Part shown: positions 1 to 4,953 of the stretch, one piece after another
How the letters are laid out: every line of letters begins with the position of its first letter
Numbering within the stretch: the first letter of the stretch is position 1
NCBI GenBank assembly: GCA_023437885.1
Contig: JAEZFH010000307.1
Location: 1-6,442, forward strand
DNA length: 6,442 nt
Source of the DNA: Bacillota bacterium
GTDB taxonomy: Bacteria; Bacillota; Clostridia; Lachnospirales; Lachnospiraceae
Reading direction: 5' to 3'
The notes under the pieces: model-generated
Database searches by the model: none
Told to the model about the DNA's origin: nothing
The model's input: the letters and a program-made list of their open reading frames with translations, nothing else
Program-made: the position numbers and the translations under genes

Positions 1-239
1 TTGGTATCGTCTGCGATCATATGATGTTAGCTGCAAGGGAATTAAACATCGGTAGTGTAATGATTGGATTATTTGACCCCGCTATAATTAGAAAAGAATT
101 TTATATACCGGAGTACATAGAACCAACAGCATTGCTCATTCTTGGCTATCCAGATAAGGGGTTTTTAAGTCCAGAGCGCCACAATACAGAAAGAAAATCC
201 CTCGCTGAAACAGTGCAATATGAAAAATACAGTGAATAA
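1..239 (+). CDS. Nitroreductase-family protein, C-terminal fragment (5' end outside window)
   Basis: The frame is open from base 3 (bases 1-2 belong to a cut codon) to the TAA at 237-239, giving 78 residues. The fragment has the usual C-terminal layout of FMN-dependent nitroreductases: a helix (HMMLAARELNIGS), then VMIGLFD, a short linker, the strand TALLILGYP, and a tail RKSLAETVQYEKY that matches the family's R-K-x-L-x-E-x-V-x-Y-E ending. In this family the G-x-G-S segment and the basic tail residue lie near the FMN phosphate of the dimer. Such enzymes use NAD(P)H to reduce nitro compounds, quinones or flavins in the cytosol; the substrate cannot be told from this piece. A methionine at base 21 lies inside the conserved helix and is not a start. 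No strong terminator follows directly, only the weak hairpin at 248-270. There is no visible functional link to rpoBC. Confidence 0.88.
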   Translation, partial: GIVCDHMMLAARELNIGSVMIGLFDPAIIRKEFYIPEYIEPTALLILGYPDKGFLSPERHNTERKSLAETVQYEKYSE

Positions 240-247
240 AATGTGCC

Positions 248-367
248 TTGCGGGATCATAAAGACCGCGATTTTGCTGGTAGGATGGTGTAAACCCAAAT
301 AGTATTTGGTAGCAAAGCGGTGGTATTGAATTATGAAAATCAAAGCCGCCGCCTTTCTGCTCAGCGG
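248..367 (+). other. Candidate structured RNA with alternative pairings
   Basis: Several segments are complementary to their neighbours. GCGG (250-253) can pair with CCGC (265-268), closing an 11-base loop and followed by TTTT (271-274), which resembles a weak terminator just after the nitroreductase stop. ACCGC (264-268) plus TTTGCT (272-277) can instead pair with AGCAAA (311-316) plus GCGGT (317-321): 11 bp with a 3-base bulge, enclosing an inner hairpin CCAAAT-AGT-ATTTGG (295-309). GCGGTGGT (317-324) can alternatively pair with GCCGCCGC (345-352), 8 bp including two G-U pairs. CCGC (349-352) can also pair with GCGG (364-367). These pairings exclude one another in part. I recognise no known riboswitch or RNA family, and short repeated GC-rich words can pair by chance. 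Confidence 0.3.
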
Positions 368-597
368 AGGACGTAATAAACGCGCCTGCAAACATGATGA
401 ACGTAGGTATAATAATGATTAAGTGTACAAATTGCTATGCTTTTTTCAAAACAAACGGTAAAGGAATTATGCGACGGACTGGATTTGTGTATTATAAATT
501 TTTACGACTGTGATTTATTCCGCAACCTGTCGCCAGAAATAGAATAGTATAATTTCTTCCCTTTTGAGATTTCTTTACGCAGAGAAAATGCAGACTC

Positions 598-623
598 ACA
601 ATTTTTAAAATGCAAAAAATTGT
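598..623 (+). other. AT-rich hairpin just upstream of the terminator
   Basis: ACAATTTTT (598-606) is perfectly complementary to AAAAATTGT (615-623), a 9-bp stem with an 8-base loop. It ends three bases before the terminator stem begins. Being mostly A-T it is weak in RNA and has no U tract of its own. It may be incidental in AT-rich DNA or may help define the 3' end of an upstream transcript. Confidence 0.4.
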
Positions 624-626
624 TCG

Positions 627-661
627 TTAGAAAAGCCTCCCTTCAAGGGAGGCTTTTCTAA
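627..661 (+). terminator. Strong intrinsic terminator between the upstream region and rpoB
   Basis: A perfect inverted repeat has 17-base arms (627-643 and 645-661). The GC-rich core GCCTCCC (635-641) pairs with GGGAGGC (647-653) around TTCAA and is followed by TTTTCT (654-659). The core is preceded by AAAA, so the element could also end transcription arriving on the minus strand. It lies about 390 bases after the nitroreductase stop and about 50 bases before the rpoB -35 box. It should end any transcript from upstream and make rpoBC depend on its own promoter. Confidence 0.9.
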
Positions 662-692
662 ATTGTATATATTTGTTTGTATAAATCAAAAA

Positions 693-711
693 AACTCAAT
701 AAATTTGAGTT
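693..711. repeat. Short inverted repeat overlapping the rpoB -35 box
   Basis: AACTCAA (693-699) and TTGAGTT (705-711) form perfect 7-base arms around a 5-base spacer. The right arm shares its last two bases with the TTGACA box at 710-715. The position would suit an operator, but no regulator is identified and a chance occurrence in AT-rich DNA is quite possible. Confidence 0.35.
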
Positions 712-738
712 GACAGTTGAAAAAAAGTATGCTAGTAT
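710..738 (+). promoter_or_regulatory. SigA-type promoter for rpoBC with extended -10
   Basis: A perfect -35 TTGACA (710-715) is separated by exactly 17 bases from the -10 hexamer TAGTAT (733-738). The hexamer keeps the key T1, A2, A5 and T6... positions partly (4 of 6 consensus matches) and is preceded directly by TGC (730-732), an extended -10 element. The expected start of transcription is near 745. It is the best promoter match I see in the window and lies downstream of the terminator at 627-661, so it is the likely main promoter for rpoB and rpoC. Confidence 0.85.
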
Positions 739-744
739 GAAAGA

Positions 745-893
745 TGCACTATTGTGGTGTTGTATGCCTATCATTAATATTATAGCATATATAATTGAAA
801 TTGAAAAGTAGTTTTTTATTCAGTTTTAGGATTATGATGGAAAAAGCGCCATTTTGGTCCAACACTTATAAAAATCAAGGGGTGAAAACGTCA
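745..893 (+). other. rpoB 5' leader (untranslated region)
   Basis: About 149 bases lie between the predicted transcription start and the rpoB ATG. The leader is AT-rich. It contains only a weak 6-bp A-T hairpin (ATTATA 779-784 with TATAAT 790-795) and no terminator-like structure, so attenuation is not evident. The rpoB frame is open back to a TTG at 795 and includes ATGs at 834 and 837, but these lack the strong ribosome binding site seen for 894 and the extra residues do not resemble a beta-subunit N-terminus. The start coordinate rests on the promoter prediction only. Confidence 0.5.
877..884 (+). promoter_or_regulatory. Ribosome binding site of rpoB (decides the start)
   Basis: AAGGGGTG matches the anti-Shine-Dalgarno sequence well and ends 9 bases before the ATG at 894. 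The upstream ATG at 837 has only AGG at 828-830, a much poorer site. This supports 894 over the longer open frame. Confidence 0.85.
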
Positions 894-3800
894 ATGGACA
901 AAAACAGAATGCATCCAATTAAGGTTGGTAATAACGTTAGAATGAGTTACTCCAAGCAGAAGGAAGTCCTGGAGATGCCCAATCTCATTGAAGTACAGAA
1001 GGATTCCTATCAGTGGTTTTTGGATGAGGGACTCAAGGAAGTATTTGATGATATTTCTCCGATTGCAGACTATAGCGGGCATTTAAGTTTGGAATTCGTG
1101 GACTTCGCGTTATGTGAGGATGACATCAAATATACGATAGAAGAATGTAAGGAAAGAGATGCAACCTATGCGGCGCCTTTGAAGGTTAAGGTAAGACTCC
1201 ATAATAAAGAAAATAACGAGATCAACGAACACGATATTTTCATGGGAGACCTGCCCTTAATGACAGAGACAGGTACCTTTGTAATCAATGGTGCGGAGAG
1301 AGTTATTGTCAGCCAGTTAGTACGTTCCCCCGGTATATATTATGCAGTAGATCACGACAAAATAGGTAAGAAATTATTTTCTTCCACAGTAATACCGAAC
1401 AGAGGCGCATGGTTGGAATATGAAACAGATTCCAACGATGTCTTTTATGTACGTGTTGACCGTAACAGAAAGGTTCCGATTACGACCTTCGTAAGAGCCT
1501 TAGGCTATGGTACCAATGAAGAAATCAAACAATTATTTGGTGAAGAGCCCAAAATCCTTGCCAGCTTAGCAAAGGACCCCTCTACAGCAAAAGACCCGAC
1601 CGGCAGCTATCAGGACGGTCTTCTTGAATTATACAAAAAGCTTCGTCCCGGCGAGCCGCTGGCAGTTGAGAATGCGGAATCCTTATTGAACAGCATGTTC
1701 TTTGATGCCAGAAGATATGATCTGGCCAAGGTGGGCAGATATAAATTTAATAAAAAGCTCCACTTCCGCAACCGTATCACAGGCTTTGTGCTTACGGAGG
1801 ATGTGGTTGATAAATCTACGGGCGAGATTATCGCAGCAGCCGGAACACAGGTGACCGATAAGCTGGCCAGACAGATTCAGAATGCGGCTGTGCCTTATGT
1901 TATGGTACAAGCGGAAGAACGCAATGTAAAGATCATCTCCAATATGATGGTTGACATCACCCATTATGTGGATGCCAGCAGAAAGGAACTGGGGATTAAC
2001 GAGGACGTTTACTATCCGGTTCTTAAGGGGATTCTGGAGAATAACAACAGTATCGAAGAGATTAAGGAAGCAATAAAGAAGAGCATTAATGAGCTGATTC
2101 CGAAGCACATTACCAAGGAAGATATCATTGCTTCCATTAATTATAATATCCATCTGGAGTATGGCATCGGCAACTCGGATGATATTGACCATTTAGGCAA
2201 CAGAAGAATCAGAGCGGTGGGCGAGCTATTGCAGAACCAGTACCGTATCGGTCTGTCCAGAATGGAGCGTGTGGTTCGCGAAAGAATGACAACGCAGGAT
2301 CTGGAGGGCATCAGTCCCCAGTCCCTGATCAATATCAAGCCGGTAACTGCAGCCGTGAAGGAGTTCTTCGGAAGCTCCCAGCTGTCCCAGTTCATGGACC
2401 AGCACAATCCTTTGGGTGAGCTGACCCACAAGAGACGTCTTTCTGCTTTGGGTCCCGGTGGTTTGTCCCGTGACAGAGCAGGCTTTGAGGTACGAGACGT
2501 TCACTATTCCCATTATGGAAGAATGTGCCCCATTGAGACCCCGGAAGGTCCTAACATTGGTTTGATCAACTCTCTTGCAACCTATGCAAGAATTAATGAA
2601 TACGGCTTTGTTGAAGCACCTTACCGTAAGGTTGACAAGGCAGACCCGGTGAATCCGAGAGTAACGGACGAAGTAGTATACCTTACTGCGGATGAAGAAG
2701 ATAAATATGTGGTAGCGCAGGCGAATGAAGAGCTGGATGACAGAGGCTATTTCGTTCGAAGCAGCATCTCCGGCCGTTACATGGAAGAAACCTCCGAGTA
2801 TGAGAAACACAAAATCGATTTAATGGACGTATCCCCGAAGATGGTATTCTCCGTGGCTACTGCTCTGATTCCCTTCCTGGAGAATGACGATGCGAACCGT
2901 GCCCTGATGGGTGCCAACACGCAGCGTCAGGCAGTTCCGTTGCTTTTGACCGAGGCACCTGCGGTAGGTACCGGTATTGAAGCCAAAGCGGCAATTGACT
3001 CCGGTGTATGTGTTGTTTCCAAGAAATCCGGTGTGGTAGACCGTGTTACCGCCAAGGAAGTTGTAATTAAGAATGATGATAATACAAAGAGCTCCTACCG
3101 TTTGGTGAAGTTCGCCAGAAGCAACCAGGGAACCTGTATTAATCAGAGGCCCATCGTTGCCCGCGGTGACAGGATTGAGGCAGGCCAGGTAATTGCGGAC
3201 GGCCCTTCCACCTCCAAGGGAGAACTGGCACTTGGTAAGAATCCGCTGATCGGCTTTATGACCTGGGAAGGTTATAACTACGAGGATGCGGTACTTCTTA
3301 GCGAGCGTTTGGTGCAGGAGGATGTATACACCTCGGTGCATATTGAAGAATACGAGGCAGAATCCAGAGATACCAAGCTGGGACCGGAAGAGATTACCAG
3401 GGATGTTCCCGGCGTCGGTGACGATGCATTAAAGGATCTGGATGAAAGAGGTATTATCCGCATTGGTGCCGAGGTACGTGCGGGAGATATCCTGGTGGGC
3501 AAGGTTACACCCAAGGGTGAGACGGAGCTGACCGCAGAAGAGAGACTCCTTAGAGCCATTTTCGGTGAGAAGGCAAGAGAGGTAAGAGATACCTCCCTTC
3601 GTGTTCCTCACGGTGAATATGGTATTATTGTGGACGCCAAGGTATTTACAAGGGAGAACGGCGATGAGCTGTCACCCGGTGTAAACCAGACCGTTCGTGT
3701 ATATATTGCCCAGAAGAGAAAGATCCAGGTAGGAGATAAGATGGCTGGCCGCCACGGTAATAAGGGTGTTGTTTCCCGCGTATTGCCCGTAGAGGATATG

Positions 3801-4865
3801 CCCTTCCTGCCCAACGGAAGACCGCTGGATATCGTACTCAATCCGCTGGGTGTTCCTTCCCGTATGAATATCGGACAGGTACTTGAGATTCACTTGTCAC
3901 TGGCAGCCAAGGTACTGGGAATTGATATTTCCACCCCTGTATTTGATGGTGCCAATGAGTTTGATATTATGGATACCCTGGAGATAGCCAATGGCTATGC
4001 CAACTCTACCTGGGAAGAATTTGATGAAAAATATAGAGATAACCTGGATCCGGAGCTGATGGATTACCTGAAAGACCATCCGGAGAACAGAGAAGACTGG
4101 AAGGGCGTACCGATCAACCGTGACGGTAAGGTAAGGCTTCGCGACGGAAGAACCGGCGAATACTTTGACGGTTCTGTAACAGTCGGCTTCATGCATTACC
4201 TGAAGCTCCACCACCTGGTAGACGATAAGATCCATGCTCGTTCCACAGGACCTTATTCCTTAGTAACACAGCAGCCTTTGGGCGGTAAAGCACAGTTCGG
4301 CGGTCAGAGATTCGGTGAGATGGAGGTTTGGGCTCTGGAAGCATACGGAGCGGCTTACATTCTTCAGGAAATCCTTACCGTTAAGTCTGACGATGTTACA
4401 GGACGTGTTAAGACTTACGAAGCAATCATTAAGGGTGAGAATATCTCAGAACCCGGTATTCCGGAATCCTTTAAGGTATTGCTTAAGGAACTTCAATCTC
4501 TGGCTCTTGATGTTACCGTTCTGGATGAGAACGGCAACGAGGTGAAGATGACAGAAAGCATTGACTTTGGTGATTCTGATTTGACTCCATTAATAGAAGG
4601 CGATAATAATTTCAGATATGATGAAGGCTATGAAGATGCCGGCTTCACACAGACCAATGCAGAGGATATTGATTCTGAGATTTTCGATATTTACGAAGAT
4701 GAATCAGAGGAGACAGAGGATACAGAGGATATCCTGGACGACGGAATGTATGAGGATGAAGAAGACGAGGAGCCGGCAGAAGACATATGTCCGGGCTGCG
4801 GTGCAGTCGTTGCAGAAGGAAGTAAGCGATGTAAGGCCTGCGGGCAAGCTTTAACCGGCAGATAA
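894..4865 (+). CDS. rpoB: DNA-directed RNA polymerase subunit beta
   Basis: This 1323-residue protein forms, with beta', the catalytic core of RNA polymerase. The protein begins MDKNRMHPIKVGNNVRMSYS, a typical clostridial beta N-terminus. Protrusion and lobe occupy roughly residues 1-450. The rifampicin pocket (about 493-519, FGSSQLSQFMDQ to SALGPGGL) keeps D502, H512 and S517, equivalent to E. coli D516, H526 and S531, so no classical resistance change is present; H504 stands where E. coli has N518. E797-D798 (GYNYEDA) lie by the active site. The flap tip is near 880-891 (TAEERLLRAIFG). The catalytic-site lysines are K949 and K957 in GDKMAGRHGNKG. Residues about 1033-1076 are an insertion relative to Bacillus. 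The conserved core ends near 1215. A strongly acidic stretch (1223-1298) follows, then a C-x2-C-x10-C-x2-C module (C1299, C1302, C1313, C1316), longer than the roughly 1190-residue Bacillus protein. rpoC follows after 88 bases. The assignment is certain; the role of the tail is unknown. Confidence 0.99.
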   Translation: MDKNRMHPIKVGNNVRMSYSKQKEVLEMPNLIEVQKDSYQWFLDEGLKEVFDDISPIADYSGHLSLEFVDFALCEDDIKYTIEECKERDATYAAPLKVKVRLHNKENNEINEHDIFMGDLPLMTETGTFVINGAERVIVSQLVRSPGIYYAVDHDKIGKKLFSSTVIPNRGAWLEYETDSNDVFYVRVDRNRKVPITTFVRALGYGTNEEIKQLFGEEPKILASLAKDPSTAKDPTGSYQDGLLELYKKLRPGEPLAVENAESLLNSMFFDARRYDLAKVGRYKFNKKLHFRNRITGFVLTEDVVDKSTGEIIAAAGTQVTDKLARQIQNAAVPYVMVQAEERNVKIISNMMVDITHYVDASRKELGINEDVYYPVLKGILENNNSIEEIKEAIKKSINELIPKHITKEDIIASINYNIHLEYGIGNSDDIDHLGNRRIRAVGELLQNQYRIGLSRMERVVRERMTTQDLEGISPQSLINIKPVTAAVKEFFGSSQLSQFMDQHNPLGELTHKRRLSALGPGGLSRDRAGFEVRDVHYSHYGRMCPIETPEGPNIGLINSLATYARINEYGFVEAPYRKVDKADPVNPRVTDEVVYLTADEEDKYVVAQANEELDDRGYFVRSSISGRYMEETSEYEKHKIDLMDVSPKMVFSVATALIPFLENDDANRALMGANTQRQAVPLLLTEAPAVGTGIEAKAAIDSGVCVVSKKSGVVDRVTAKEVVIKNDDNTKSSYRLVKFARSNQGTCINQRPIVARGDRIEAGQVIADGPSTSKGELALGKNPLIGFMTWEGYNYEDAVLLSERLVQEDVYTSVHIEEYEAESRDTKLGPEEITRDVPGVGDDALKDLDERGIIRIGAEVRAGDILVGKVTPKGETELTAEERLLRAIFGEKAREVRDTSLRVPHGEYGIIVDAKVFTRENGDELSPGVNQTVRVYIAQKRKIQVGDKMAGRHGNKGVVSRVLPVEDMPFLPNGRPLDIVLNPLGVPSRMNIGQVLEIHLSLAAKVLGIDISTPVFDGANEFDIMDTLEIANGYANSTWEEFDEKYRDNLDPELMDYLKDHPENREDWKGVPINRDGKVRLRDGRTGEYFDGSVTVGFMHYLKLHHLVDDKIHARSTGPYSLVTQQPLGGKAQFGGQRFGEMEVWALEAYGAAYILQEILTVKSDDVTGRVKTYEAIIKGENISEPGIPESFKVLLKELQSLALDVTVLDENGNEVKMTESIDFGDSDLTPLIEGDNNFRYDEGYEDAGFTQTNAEDIDSEIFDIYEDESEETEDTEDILDDGMYEDEEDEEPAEDICPGCGAVVAEGSKRCKACGQALTGR
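4713..4730 (+). repeat. Tandem 9-base repeat inside the rpoB acidic tail
   Basis: ACAGAGGAT occurs twice back to back (4713-4721 and 4722-4730), in frame, encoding Thr-Glu-Asp twice. Such in-frame repeats can lengthen or shorten an acidic linker by slippage. Two copies are too few to call this a variable locus. Confidence 0.6.
4788..4841 (+). other. Zinc-ribbon-like four-cysteine module at the RpoB C-terminus
   Basis: Codons 1299-1316 of rpoB encode CPGC, ten residues, then CKAC, followed by GQALTGR and the stop. The two CxxC knuckles, each followed by glycine, match the general plan of small zinc ribbons. Metal binding is inferred from the cysteine pattern alone. The module is in the same uninterrupted frame as the rest of beta, so it is a true fusion and not a separate gene. 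Confidence 0.75.
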
Positions 4866-4893
4866 AGACCTGAATGTCATATAACGAAGAAGG

Positions 4894-4929
4894 CCTGACC
4901 GCAGGCACAGCAAAGTGTCTGCAGTCAGG
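4894..4929 (+). promoter_or_regulatory. Stem-loop in the rpoB-rpoC spacer
   Basis: CCTGAC (4894-4899) pairs with GTCAGG (4924-4929). After one mismatch (C4900/A4923), GCAG (4901-4904) pairs with CTGC (4919-4922) and GCAC (4905-4908) with GTGT (4915-4918, one G-U), giving 14 bp around the loop AGCAAA. It is followed by AATAATTG and not by a U tract, so it should not terminate transcription. It ends 8 bases before the rpoC Shine-Dalgarno sequence. It could be an RNA processing or stability element that sets relative rpoB and rpoC expression; this is inference. Confidence 0.6.
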
Positions 4930-4937
4930 AATAATTG

Positions 4938-4944
4938 AAGGGAG
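4938..4944 (+). promoter_or_regulatory. Ribosome binding site of rpoC
   Basis: AAGGGAG ends 9 bases before the ATG at 4954. A second, weaker AAAGG (4949-4953) sits 9 bases before an in-frame ATG at 4963, so a start three codons later is possible. The stronger site favours 4954. Confidence 0.75.
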
Positions 4945-4953
4945 AGCCAAAGG

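Larger units (their letters stand above)
240..626. other. 387-base spacer without a recognisable gene
   Basis: No convincing coding region lies here. The longest open + frame runs 337-510 (58 codons, first ATG at 394) and has no Shine-Dalgarno sequence and no family I recognise. A 29-codon ATG frame at 333-422 and the minus-strand frames that cross into the nitroreductase gene are equally unsupported. What can be seen is RNA-like structure: alternating GCGG/CCGC segments between 248 and 367, a long-range GCGACGG/CCTGTCGC pairing (471-477 with 527-533), and an AT-rich hairpin at 598-623 directly before the terminator. TATAAT occurs at 548-553 but has no matching -35 at the right distance. The stretch could be a long 3' untranslated region, a small RNA gene, or remains of a lost gene; the sequence does not decide between them. 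Confidence 0.6.

Noticed and set aside
146..395. Two overlapping minus-strand frames of 81 and 76 codons
   Set aside because: They run over the end of the nitroreductase gene, have no clear ribosome binding site and match no family I recognise.
333..422. Short frame whose start (KIKAAAFLLSGGRNKR) faintly recalls the nucleotide-binding loop of MobA-type guanylyltransferases
   Set aside because: Only 29 codons, the RMG part of the motif is missing, nothing downstream continues the family, and the same bases form RNA-like pairings.
548..553. TATAAT as a second promoter upstream of the terminator
   Set aside because: No -35-like hexamer 16-18 bases upstream and no TG extension.
795..893. Longer rpoB reading frame starting at TTG 795 or at ATG 834/837
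   Set aside because: The strong ribosome binding site at 877-884 serves ATG 894, and MDKNRMHPIKVG matches the usual beta N-terminus; the extra 33 residues do not look like beta sequence.
2373..2450. Possible rifampicin-resistance allele because of His at the position of E. coli N518
   Set aside because: The main resistance positions (D502, H512, S517 here) are wild type, and this position varies naturally among species (Bacillus has Thr).
1683..4235. Several long minus-strand open frames (up to 194 codons) inside rpoB
   Set aside because: They are antisense shadows of a strongly conserved gene, with compositions typical of reversed coding sequence.
4315..4854. Two out-of-frame + strand ORFs near the 3' end of rpoB
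   Set aside because: Fully inside rpoB in another frame; the rpoB frame carries the conserved protein through both regions.
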